Positions 33,947 through 46,100 of a DNA stretch of 64,000 nt are shown one piece after another. The notes under the pieces are model-generated. The model searched no databases and had not been told where the DNA came from. It saw only the letters and a program-made list of their open reading frames with translations. The stretch is from assembly GCF_051401765.1 (NCBI RefSeq), contig NW_027480449.1, positions 3,906,001-3,970,000 on the forward strand, given 5' to 3'. The DNA comes from Calliopsis andreniformis. Lineage: Eukaryota; Arthropoda; Insecta; Hymenoptera; Andrenidae. Position 1 is the first letter of the stretch. Every line of letters begins with the position of its first letter. The translations under genes and the position numbers were made by a program.

Positions 33947-36874
33947 ATTGAGTATTGAAGATTGAGGATTGAGGATTGATGATTGAGGATTGAGGATTGA
34001 GGATTGAGGATTGAGTATTGGGGATTGAGGATTGAAGATTGAGGATTGTGGATTCAGGATTAAAGATTGAGTATTGAGGATTGAAGATTGAGAATTGAGG
34101 ATTGAGGATTGAACATTGAGGACTGAGTGTTGAGGGTTGAGAGATGAGAATTGATGTTTGTGGATGGAGATTTGAAGAATGCAGATTAAGTATTGGGTAT
34201 TGAAAATTGTGAATTGACGATATTCTATTGGGGATTGAGGATTGTCACCTGATTGTTGCGGACTGAGTGCTGAAGATTGAGGATTCAGGATTGAGGATTC
34301 AGAATTGAGGTTTGAGGACTGAGGATTGAGGATTGAGGATTGAAGATTGAGTATTGAGGATTGAAGATTGAGGATTGAGGATTGAGGATTGAGGATTGAG
34401 GATGATAGCTGAGGGTTGAGGACTGAGGTTTAAGGACTGAGGACTGAGGATTGAGGATCGAGAATTGATTATTGTGGATCGAGGATTCAAGATTGAGGAT
34501 TGGGTATTGAGGATTGAAGAATGAGGATTGAGGATTGAGGATTGAGGATTGAGGATCGAAGATTGAGTATTGCGGATTGAAGATTGATGATTGAGGATTG
34601 TGGATTGAGGATTGAGGATTGAACATTGAGGACTGAATGTTGAGGGTTGAGTGATGAGAATTGGTGTTTGTGGATGGAGGTTTGAAGATTGCAGACTGAG
34701 CATTGAGTATTGAAAAACTGTGAATTGAGGATATTCTATTGAGGATTGAGTACTGACAACTGATTCTTGAGGACTGAGGGCTGAAAATTGGGGATTCAGG
34801 ATTGAGGATTCAGAATTGAGGTTTGAGTACTGCGGCTTGAGGGTTGAGGATTGAGGATTGAGGATTGAGGATTGAGGATTGAGGATTGAAGATTGAGGAT
34901 TGGGTATTGCGGATTGAACATTGAGGATTGAGGATTGAGGATTGAGGATTGAGGATTGAGGACTGAAGATTGAATATTGATGATTGAAGATTGAGGATTG
35001 AGGATTGAGGGCTGTGGATTGAGGACGAGGACTGAGGGTTCAGTATTGATGTCTGAGGTCTGAGGATTGAGGATTGAGGATTGGGAATTGAGGATTGAGG
35101 ATTGAGGATTGATGATTGAGGATTGGGTATTGAGGATTGAAGAAAGAGGATTGAGGATTTAGGATTGAGGATTGAGGATTGAAGATTGAGAATTGAGGAT
35201 TGAAGATTGAGGATTGAGGACTGAGGATTGGGGATTGAGGATTGAGGACTGAGGATTGAAGATTGAGTATTGAGGTTTGAAGATTGAAGATTTTGGATTG
35301 AGTATTGAGGATTGAGTATTGAAGATTGAGGATTGGGGATCGAGGATTGACGATTGAGGATTGAGGATTGAAGGCTGAGGATTGAGGATTGAGGATTGAG
35401 GATTGAAGATTGAGGATTGGGGATTGAGGATTGACTATTGAGGATTGAGTATTGAGGATTGAGAATTGAGGATTGAGGATTGAAGATTGTGTATTCAGGA
35501 TTGAAGATAGAGGATTGAGGATTGAGGATTGAGGATTGGGGATTGAAGATTGAGGATTGGGGACTGTGTGTTGAGGGTTGAGTGATGAGAATTGATGTTT
35601 CTGGATAGAGATTTAAAGATTGCAGATTGAGTATTGAGTATTGAAAACTGTGAATGGATGATATTCTACTGAGGATTGAGAATTGACAACTGATTGTTGA
35701 GGACTGAGGTCTGAAGATTGAGGATTCAGGATTGAGGATTCAGGATTGAGGTTTGAGGACTGAGCATTGAGGATTGTGGATTGAGGAATGAGGATTGAGG
35801 ATTGAGGATTGAGGATTGAAGATTGAGGATTGGGTATTGCGGATTGAACATTGAGGATTGAGGATTGAGGATTGAGGATTGAGGACTGAAGATTGAATAT
35901 TGCTGATTGAAGATTGTGGATTGAGGATTGAGGGTTGTGGATTGAGGACGAGGACTCAGGGTTGAGTATTGATTTTTGAGGTCTGGGGATAGAGGATTGA
36001 GGATTGAGAATTGAGGATTGAGGATTGAGGACGAGGACTGAGGGTTGAGTATTGATGTTTGAGGTCTGAGGATTGAGGATTGAGGATTGAGGATCGAGTA
36101 TTGAAGATTGAGGATTGGGGATTGAGGATTGACGATTGAGAGTTGAGTATTGAGGATTGAGAATTGAGGATTAAGGATTGAGGATTGAGTATTGAGGATT
36201 GAAGATTGAGGATTGAGGATTGAGGATTGAGGATTGAGGATTGAGGTTTGAGGATTGAGGATTGAGGATTGAGGATTGAGGATTGAACATTGAATATTGA
36301 TGATTGAAGATTGAGGATTGAGGATTCAGGTTTGTGGATTGGGGACGAGGACTGAGGGTTGAGTATTGATGTTTGAGGTCTGAGGATTCAGGATTGAGGA
36401 TTGAGAATTGAGGATTGTGGATTGAGGATTGAAGATTGAGGATTGGGTATTGAGGATTGAAGAATGAGGATTGAGGATTGAGGACGAGGACTGAGGGTTG
36501 AGTATTGATGTCTGAGGTCTGAGGATTGAGGATTGAGGATTGAGAATTGAGGATTGAGGATTGAGGATTGAAGATTGAGGATTGGGTATTGAGGATTGAA
36601 GATTGAGAATTGAGGATTGAGGATTGAGGATTGAAGATTGAGGATTGGGTATTGAGGATTGAAGATTGAGAATTGAGGATTGAGGATTGAACATTGAGGA
36701 CTGAGTGTTGAGGGTTGAGTGTTGAGAATTGATGTTTGTGGATAGAGATTTGAAGATTGCAGATTGGGTATTGAGTATCGAAAACTGTGAATTGGGGATA
36801 TTCTATTGGGGATTGAGGATTGACAACTGATTGTTGAGGACTGAGGGCTGAATATTGAGGATTCAGGATTGAGG
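33947..36874. repeat. 2,928-bp tandem repeat, full copy 2
   Basis: Anchors 34221, 34732, 35662 and 36799. After the P core at 36799 the sequence does not return to the repeat start. It continues into GATTCAGAATTGTGG and the GAAGG unit, matching the region after the P core at 10,102. That 10.1-10.4 kb arrangement therefore looks like the undivided form of this junction. Confidence 0.92.
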
Positions 36875-37470
36875 ATTCAGAATTGTGGTTTGAGGACTGA
36901 GGATTGAAGGTTGAAGATTGAGTATTGAGGATTGAAGAATGAGCATTGAGGATTGAGGATTGAGGATTGAGGATTGAAGATTGAGGATTGAGGATTGAGG
37001 TTTGAGTATTGAAGATTGAGTATTGAGGGTTGAAGATTGAGGATTGAGGATTGAGGATTGAGGATTGAGGATAGAAGATTGACGATTGAAGATTGAGTAT
37101 TGGGGACTGAGCGTTGAAGGTTGAGTGATGAGAATTGATGTTTGTGGATAGAGATATGAAGATTGCAGATTGAGTATTGCGTATGGAAAACTCTGAACTG
37201 AGGATATTCTAGTGAGGATTGAGGATTGACAACTGATTGTTGAGGACTGAGGTCTGAAGATTGAGGATTCAGGATTGAGGATTCAGGACTGTGGTTTGAG
37301 GACTGTGGATTGAGGATTGAGGATTGGGGATTGAGGATTGAGGATCGAGGATTGAAGATTGAAGATTGGGTATTGAGGGTTGAACATTGAGTATTGAGGA
37401 TTGAGGATTGAGGATTGAGGATTGAGGATTGAGGATTGCGGATTGAAGATTGAGGATTGAGAATTGAGGA

Positions 37471-38754
37471 TTAAATGTTGAGTATTGAGGATTGAAGATT
37501 GAGGATTGATGATTGAGGATTGAGGATTTCAGATTGAGGATTGGGTATTGAGGATTGAACATTGAGGATTGAGGACGAGGACTGAGGGTTGAGTATTGAT
37601 GTCTGAGGTCTGAGGATTGAGGATTGAGGATTGAGAATTGAGGATTGAGGATTGACGACTGAAGATTGAGGATTGGGTATTGAGGATTGAAGAATGAGGA
37701 TTGAGGATTGAGGATTGAGGATTGAGGATTGAAGATTGAGGATTGAGGACTGAGGATTGAGGATTGACGATTGAGGATTGAGGATTGAGGATTGAGGATT
37801 GAAGATTGAGTATTGAGGATTGAAGATTGAGGATTTTGGATTGAGGATTGAGGATTGAGTATTGAAGATTGAGGATTGGGGATTGAGGACTGACGATTGA
37901 GGATTGAGTATTGAGGATTGAGGATTGAGGATTGAGGATTGAAGATGAGGGCTGAGGGTTGAGGATCGAGGTTTGAGGACTGAGGATTGAGGATTGAGGA
38001 TTGAGAGTTGAGGATTGAGGGTTGAGGATTGAAGATTGAGGATTGGGTATTGAGGATTGAAGAATGAGCATTGACGATTGAGGATTGAGGATTGAAGATG
38101 AGGGCTGAGGGTTGAGGATTGAGGTTTGAGGACTGAGGATTGAGGATTGAGGATTGAGAGTTGAGGATTGAGGGTTGGGGATTGAAGATTGAGGACTGGG
38201 TATTGAGGATTGAAGTATGAGCATTGACGATTGAGGGTTGAGGATTGAGGATTGAAGATTGAGGATTGAGGATTGAGGTTTGAGGATTGAAGATTCAGTA
38301 TTGAGGATTGAAGATTGAGGATTGAGGATTGAGGATTGAGGATTGAGGATTGAGAATTGAGGATTGAGGATTGAGTACTGAAGATTGAGTATTGATGACT
38401 GAGGATTGAGGATTGAGGATTGAGGACTGAGGATTGAGGATTGAGGATTGAAGGTTGAATATTGATGATTGAAGATTGAGGATTGAGGATTGAGTGTTGT
38501 GGATTGAGGACGAGGACTGAGGGTTGAGTATTGATGTTTGAGGTCTGAGGATTGAGGATTGAGTATTGAGAATAGAGGCTTGAGGATGTAGGATTGAAGA
38601 TTGAGGGTTTGTTGTTGAGGATTGAAGAATGAGGATTGAGGATTGAGGATTGAGGATTGAGGATTGAAGATTGAGTATTGAGGATTGAAGATTGAGGATT
38701 GAGGATTGGCGATTGAGGATTGAGGATTGAGGATTGAGGATTGAGGATTGACAA
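37471..38754 (-). other. 427-codon stop-free minus-strand reading, judged non-coding
   Basis: Same heptapeptide composition as the other open readings. It is duplicated with the 9,431-bp unit at 46,902-48,185, and a related 417-codon form is at 40,981-42,234, 50,412-51,665 and 54,513-55,766. A second reading of the same type (37,529-38,224) overlaps it in another frame of the same strand. That is what a 7-bp repeat predicts and what a real gene would not normally show. Confidence 0.6.
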
Positions 38755-38950
38755 CTGATTGTTGAGGACTGAGGGCTGAAGATTGAGGATTCAGGATTGA
38801 GGATTCAGAATTGAGGTTTGAGGACTGAGGATTGAGGATTGAGGATTGAAGATTGAATATTGATGATTGAAGATTGAGGATTGAGGATTGAGGATTGAGG
38901 ATTGAGGATTGAGGATTGAGGATTGAAAATTGAGGACTGGGGACTGAGTG
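37527..38950. repeat. Internal 1.4-kb sub-repeat of the 9.4-kb unit, first copy
   Basis: It starts at the TTTCAGA unit (37,527; again at 40,979, +3,452) and runs past the 3' half-core at 38748 (again at 42228, +3,480). Shared marks are two GATGAGGGCTGAGGG hexamer blocks, ATTGATGACTGAGG, GAGTGTTGTGG, and a GGGTTTGTTGTTG or GGGTTTGCTGTTG unit. The copies differ in several units and in heptamer number, so this is an older duplication than the 9,431-bp one. A partial third version lies at about 45.8-46.4 kb. Confidence 0.83.
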
Positions 38951-39132
38951 TTGAGGGTTGAGTGATGAGAATTGGTGTTTGTGGATAGAGATTTAAAGAT
39001 TGCAGATTGAGTATTGAGTATTGAAAACTCTGAACTGAGGATATTCTAGTGAGGATTGAGGATTGACAACTGATTGTTGAGGACTGATGTCTGAAGATTG
39101 AGGATTCAGGATTGAGGATTCAGGACTGTGGT
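38937..39132 (+). repeat. Hybrid core, Q-like left part and X-like right part
   Basis: Anchor at 39042. The left side has the Q marks (ATTGGTGTTTG, TTAAAGA, GAGTATTGAGTATTG). From CTCTGAA/CTGAGGA through TATTCTAGTG it has the X marks. The simplest reading is an exchange between a Q and an X core within the shared TTGAAAA stretch. The same hybrid is at 48473, as expected from the 9,431-bp duplication. Confidence 0.8.
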
Positions 39133-39363
39133 TTGAGGACTGTGGATTGAGGATTGAGGATTGGGGATTGAGGATTGAGGATCGAGGATTGAAGATTGAA
39201 TATTGGGTATTGAGGGTTGAACATTGAGGATTGAGGATTGAGGATTGAGGATTGAGGATTGAGTATTGGGGATTGAGGCTTGAAGATTGAGTATTGAGGA
39301 TTCAGGATTAATGATTGAGTATTGAGGATTGAAGATTGAGAATTGAGGATTGAGGATTGAACA

Positions 39364-39559
39364 TTGAGGACTGAGTGTTGAGGGTTGAGTGATGAGAATT
39401 GATGTTCGTTGATAGAGATTTGAAGATTGCAGATTGGGTGTTGAGTACTGAAAACTGTGAATTGAGGATATTCTATTGGGGATTGAGGATTGACAACTGA
39501 TGGTTGAGGACTGAGGGCTGAAGATTGAGGATTCAGGATTGAGGATTCAGAATTGTGGT
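39364..39559 (+). repeat. 196-bp core, family S (3 copies)
   Basis: Anchor at 39469. Marks are TTGATGT/TCGTTGA in place of TTGATGT/TTGTGGA, GTGTTGAGTACTG, and CTGATGG in place of CTGATTG, which weakens the usual dyad. Other anchors are 48900 and 53001, the positions predicted by the 9,431- and 4,101-bp duplications. Confidence 0.83.
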
Positions 39560-39957
39560 TTGAGGACTGAGGATTGAAGATTGAAGATTGAGTATTGGGG
39601 GTTGAGGATTGAGGATTGAGGATTGAGGATTGAGGATGAGGGCTGAGGGTTGAAGATTGAGGTTTGAGGACTCAGGACTGAGGATTGAGGATTGAGAATT
39701 GAGGATCGAGGATTGAGGATTGAAGATTGAGGATGGTGTATTGAGGATTGAAGAATGAGGATGGAGAATGGGCGATTGAGGATTGAGGATTGAAGATTGA
39801 GTATTCAGGATTGGAAATTGACGATTGAGGATTGAGTATTGAGGATCGAGGATTGAGGATTGAGGATTGAAGATTGAGTATTGAGAATTGAAGATTGAGG
39901 ATTGAGGATTGAGGATTGAGGATTGAGGATTGAGGATTGAGAATTGAAGATTGAGGA

Positions 39958-40153
39958 TTGGGGACTGAGTGTTGAGGGTTGAGTGATGAGGATTGATGTT
40001 TGTGGATAGAGATTTGAAGATTGCAGATTGAGTATTGAGTATTGAAACCTGTGAATTCAGGATATTCTATTGAGGATTGAGGATTGACAACTGATTGTTG
40101 AGGACTGAGGGCTGAAGATTGAGGATTCAGGATTGAGGATTCAGAATTGAGGT
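39958..40153 (+). repeat. 196-bp core, family R (first of 6 copies)
   Basis: Anchor at 40063. Marks are ATGAGGA in place of ATGAGAA, TTGAAAC/CTGTGAA, and TTCAGGA directly before the anchor. Other anchors are 44164, 49494, 53595, 57696 and 59289. The 44164 and 57696 copies share GAGCATTG upstream. The 59289 copy keeps only the part from TTGAAAC onward, because the 1,593-bp junction cuts it. Confidence 0.84.
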
Positions 40154-43100
40154 TTGAGGACTGAGGATTGAGGATTGATGATTGAGGATTGAGGATTGAG
40201 GATTGAGGGTTGAAGATTCAGTATTGAGGATTGAAGATTGAGGATTGAGGTTTGAGGATTGAGGATTGAGGATTGAGGATTCAGGATTGAGGATTCAAGA
40301 TTGAGGATTCACGATTGTGGTTCGAGGACAGAGGATTGAGGCTTGAGGATTGAGGACTGAGGATTGAGGATTGAGGATTGAGGATTGAGGATTGAAAATT
40401 GAGGACTGGGGACTGAGTGTTGAGGGTTGAGTGATGAGAATTGGTGTTTGTGGATAGAGATTTAAAGATTGCAGATTGAGTATTGAGTATTGAAAACTGT
40501 GAATTGATGATATTCTATTGAGGATTGAGAATTGACAACTGATTGTTGAGGACTGAGGTCTGAAGATTGAGGATTCAGGATTGAGGATCCAGGATTGAGG
40601 ATTGAGGACTGAGGATTGAGGATAGAGGATTGAGGATTGAGGATTGAGGATTGAGCATTGAGGATTGAGGATTGAAGATTGAGGATTGGGTATTGCGGAT
40701 TGAACATTGAGGATTGAGGATTGAGGATTGAGGACTGCAGATTGAATATTGATGATTGAAGATTGATGATTGAGGATTGAGGGTTGTGGATTGAGGACGA
40801 GGTCTGAGGGTTGAGTATTGATGTCTGAGGTCTGAGGATTGAGGATTGAGGATTGAGAATTGAGGATTGAGGATTGAGGATTGAGGATTCAGGATTGAGG
40901 ATTCAGGATTGTGGTTCGAGGACAGAGGATTGAGGCTTGAGGATTGAGGATTGAGGATTGAGGATTGAGGATTGAGGATTTCAGATTGAGGATTGGGTAT
41001 TGAGGATTGAACATTGAGGATTGAGGACGAGGACTGAGGTTTGAGTATTGATGTCTGAGGTCTGAGGATTGAGGATTGAGGATTGAGGATTGAGAATTGA
41101 GGATTGAGGATTGACGACTGAAGATTGAGGATTGGGTATTGAGGATTGAAGAATGAGGATTGAGGATTGAGGATTGAGGATTGAGGATTGAAGGTTGAGT
41201 ATTGAGGATTGAAGATTGTGGATTGAGGACTGAGGATTGAGGATTGAGGATTGAGGATTGAGGATTGAGGATTGAGGATTGAAGATTGAGTATTGAGGAT
41301 TGAAGATTGAGAATTTTGGATTGAGGATTGAGGATTGAGTATTGAAGATTGAGGATTGGGGATTGAGGACTGACGTTTGAGGAATGAGTATTGAGGATTG
41401 AGGATTGAGGATTGAGGATTGAAGATGAGGGCTGAGGGTTGAGGATTGAGGTTTGAGGACTGAGGATTGAGGATTGAGGATTGAGAGTTGAGGATTGTGG
41501 GTTGAGGATTGAAGATTGAGGATTGGGTATTGAGGATTGAAGAATGAGCATTGACGATTGAGGATTGAGGATTGAAGATGAGGGCTGAGGGTTGAGGATT
41601 GAGGTTTGAGGACTGAGGATTGAGGATTGAGGATTGAGAGTTGAGCATTGAGGGTTGGGGATTGAAGATTGAGGACTGGGTATTGAGGATTGAAGAATGA
41701 GCATTGACGATTGAGGGTTGAGGATTGAGGATTGAAGATTGAGGATTGAGGATTGAGGTTTGAGGATTGAAGATTCAGTATTGAGGATTGAAGATTGAGG
41801 ATTGAGGATTGAGGATTGAGGATTGAGGATTGAGAATTGAGGATTGAGGATTGAGTACTGAAGATTGAGTATTGATGACTGAGGATTGAGGATTGAGGAT
41901 TGAGGACTGAGGATTGAGGATTGAGGATTGAAGGTTGAATGTTGATGATTGAAGATTGAGGATTGAGGATTGAGTGTTGTGGATTGAGGACGAGGACTGA
42001 GGGTTGAGTATTAATGTTTGAGGTCTGAGGATTGAGGATTGAGGATTGAGAATAGAGGATTGAGGATGGAGGATTGAAGATTGAGGGTTTGCTGTTGAGG
42101 ATTGAAGAATGAGGATTGAGGATTGAGGATTGAGGATTGAGGATTGAAGATTGAGTATTGAGGATTGAAGATTGAGGATTGAGGATTGGGGATTGAGGAT
42201 TGAGGATTGAGGATTGAGGATTGAGGATTGACAACTGATTGTTGAGGACTGAGGGCTGAAGATTGAGGATTCAGGATTGAGGATTCAGAATTGAGGTTTG
42301 AGGACTGAGGATTGAGGATTGTGGATTGAAGATTGAATATTGATGATTGAAGATTGAGGATTGAGGATTGAGGATTGAGGATTGAGGATTGAGGATTGAG
42401 GATTGAGGATTGAAAATTGAGGACTGGGGACTGAGTGTTGAGGGTTGCGTGATGAGAATTGGTGTTTGTGGATAGAGATTTAAAGATTGCAGATTGAGTA
42501 TTGAGTATTGAAAACTGTGAATTGATGATATTCTATTGAGGATTGAGAATTGACAACTGATTGTTGAGGACTGAGGTCTGAAGATTGAGGATTCAGGATT
42601 GAGGATCCAGGATTGAGGATTGAGGACTGAGGATTGAGGATAGAGGATTGAGGATTGAGGATTGAGGATTGAGCATTGAGGATTGAGGATTGAATATTGA
42701 GGATTGGGTATTGCGGATTGAACATTGAAGATTGAAGATTGATTATTGGGGGTTGAGGATTGAGCATAGAAGATTGAGGATTGATGATTGAGGATTGAGG
42801 GTTGTGGATTGAGGACGAGGACTGAGGGTTGAGTATTGATGTCTGAGGTCTGAGGATTGAGGATTGAGGATTGAGAATTGAGGATTGAGGATTGAGGATT
42901 GAGGATTCAGGATTGAGGATTCAGGATTGTGGTTCGAGGACAGAGTATTGAGGCTTGAGGATTGAGGGTTGAGGATTGAGGATTGAGGATTGAGTGTTGT
43001 GGATTGAGGACGAGGACTGAGGGTTGAGTATTAATGTTTGAGGTCTGAGGATTGAGGATTGAGGATTGAGAATAGAGGATTGAGGATGGAGGATTGAGGA

Positions 43101-46100
43101 TGGAGGATTGAGGATTGAGGATAGAGGATTGACGGTTGAAGATTGAGGATTGGGGACTGAGCGTTGATGGTTGAGTGATGAGAATTGATGTTTGTGGATA
43201 GAGATATGAAGATTGCAGATTGAGTATTGCGTATGGAAAACTCTGAACTGAGGATATTCTAGTGAGGATTGAGGATTGACAACTGATTGTTGAGGACTGA
43301 GGTCTGAAGATTGAGGATTCAGGATTGAGGATTCAGGACTGTGGTTTGAGGACTGTGGATTGAGGATTGAGGATTGGGGATTGAGGATTGAGGATCGAGG
43401 ATTGAAGATTGAATATTGGGTATTGAGGGTTGAACATTGAGGATTGAGGATTGAGGATTGAGGATTGAAGGTTGAATATTGATGATTGAAGGTTGAGGAT
43501 TGAGGATTGAGGGTTGTGGATTCAGGACGAGGACTGAGGGCTGAGTATTGATGTTTGAGGCCTGAGGATTGAGGATAGAGGATTGAGAATTGAGGATTGA
43601 GGATTGAGGATTGAAGATTGAGGATTGGGTATTGAGGATTGAATAATGAGAACTGAGGATTGAGGATTGAGGATTGAGGATTGAAGATTGAGTATTGAGG
43701 ATTGAAGATTGAGGACTGAGGATTGAGGATTGAGGATTGAGGATTGAGAATTGAGGATTGAGGATTGCGGACTGAAGATTGAGGATTGAGGATTGAGGAT
43801 TAAATGTTGAGTATTGAGGATTGAAGATTGAGGATTGATGTTTGCGGATTGAGGATTGAGGATTGAGGATTGAGGATTGAGTATTGAAGATTGAGGATTG
43901 ATGATTGAGGATTGAGGATTGAGGATTGAGGATTGAGTATTGGGGATTGAGGCTTGAAGATTGAGTATTGAGGATTGAGGATTAATGATTGAGTATTGAG
44001 GATTGAAGATTGAGAATTGATGATTGAGGATTGAGGATTGAGAATTGAAGATTGAGGATTGGGGACTGAGTGTTGAGGGTTGAGTGATGAGGATTGATGT
44101 TTGTGGATAGAGATTTGAAGATTGCAGATTGAGTATTGAGCATTGAAACCTGTGAATTCAGGATATTCTATTGAGGATTGAGGATTGACAACTGATTGTT
44201 GAGGACTGAGGGCTGAAGATTGAGGATTCAGGATTGAGGATTCAGAATTGAGGTTTGAGGACTCAGGATTGAGGATTGATGATTGAGGATTGCGGATTGA
44301 GGATTGAGGGTTGAAGATTCAGTATTGAGGATTGAAGATTGAGGATTGAGGTTTGAGGATTGAGGATTGAGGATTGAGGATTCAGGATTGAGGATTCAAG
44401 ATTGAGGATTGACGATTGTGGTTCGAGGACAGAGGATTGAGGCTTGAGGATTGAGGACTGAGGATTGAGGATTGAGGATTGAGGATTGAGGATTGAACAT
44501 TGAGGATTGAGGATTCAGGATTGAGGATTGAGTACTGGGGATTGCGGACTGAACATTGAGGATTGAGGATTGAGGATTGAGGACTCAAGATTGAATATTG
44601 ATGATTGAAGATTGATGATTGAGGATTGAGAGTTGTGGATTGAGGACGAGGACTGAGGGCTGAGTATTGATGTCTGAGGTCTGAGGATTGAGGATTGAGG
44701 ATTGAGAATTGAGGATTGAGGATTGAGGATTGGGGATTGAGGATTGAGGATCGAGGATTGAAGATTGAAGATTAGGTATTGAGGATTGAACATTGAGTAT
44801 TGAGGATTGAGGTTTGAGGATTGAGGATTGAGGATTGAATATTGAATATTGATGATTGAAGGTTGAGGATTGAGGATTGAGGGTTATGGATTCAGGACGA
44901 GGACTGAGGGTTGAGTATTGATGTTTGAGGTCTGAGGATTGAGGATAGAGGATTGAGAATTGAGGATTGAGGATTGAGGATTGAAGATTGAGGATTGGGT
45001 ATTGAGGATTGAAGAATGTGGACTGTGGATTGAGGATTGAGGATTGAGGATTGAAGATTGAGTATTGAGGATTGAAGATTGAGGATTGAGGATTGAGGAT
45101 TGAGGATTGAGGATTGAGGATTGAGGATTGATGATTGAGTATTGAGGATTGAAGATTGAGTATTGAGGATTGAAGATTGAGGATTCAGGATTGACGATTG
45201 AGGATTGAGGATTGAGGATTGAGGATTGAGGATTGATGTTTGAGGTCTGAGGATTGAGGATAGAGGATTGAGAATTGAGGATTGAGGATTGAGGATTGAG
45301 GATTCAGGATTGAGGATTCAGGATTGAGGATTCAGGATTGTGGTTCGAGGACAGAGGATTGAGGCTTGAGGATTGAGGATTGAGGATTGAGGATTGAGGA
45401 TTGAGGATTGAGGATTTAAGATTGAGGATTGGGTATTGAGGATTGAACAATGAGGATTGAGGATTGAGGATTGAGGATTGAGGTCTGAAGATTGAATATT
45501 GATGATTGAAGATTGAGGATTGGGGATTGAGGGATGTGGATTGGGGACCAGGACTGAGGGTTGAATATTGACGTTTGAGGTCTGAGGATTGAGGATTGAG
45601 GATTGAGGATTGAGGATTGAGGATTGAGGACTGAGGATTGAAGATTGAGGATTGAGGGTTGAGGATTAAAGGTTGAGCATTGAGGATTGAAGATTGAGGA
45701 TTGATGATTGAGGATTGGGGATTGAGGATTGAGGATTGAGGACTGAATATTGAAGATTGAGGATTGAGGATTGAGGATTTAAGATTGAGGATTGGGTATT
45801 GAGGATTGAACATTGAGGATTAAGGACGAGGACTGAGGGTTGAGTATTGATGTCTGAGGTCTGAGGATTGAGTATTGAGGATTGAAGATTGAGGATTGAG
45901 GACTGAGGATTGAGGATTGAGGATTGAGGATTGAGGATTGAGGATTGAGGATTGAAGATTGAGTATTGAGGATTGAAGATTGAGGATTTTGGATTGAGGA
46001 TTGAGGATTGAGTATTGAAGATTGAGGATTGGGGATTGAGGACTGACGATTGAGGATTGAGTATTGAGGATTGAGTATTGAGGATTGAGGATTGAAGATG

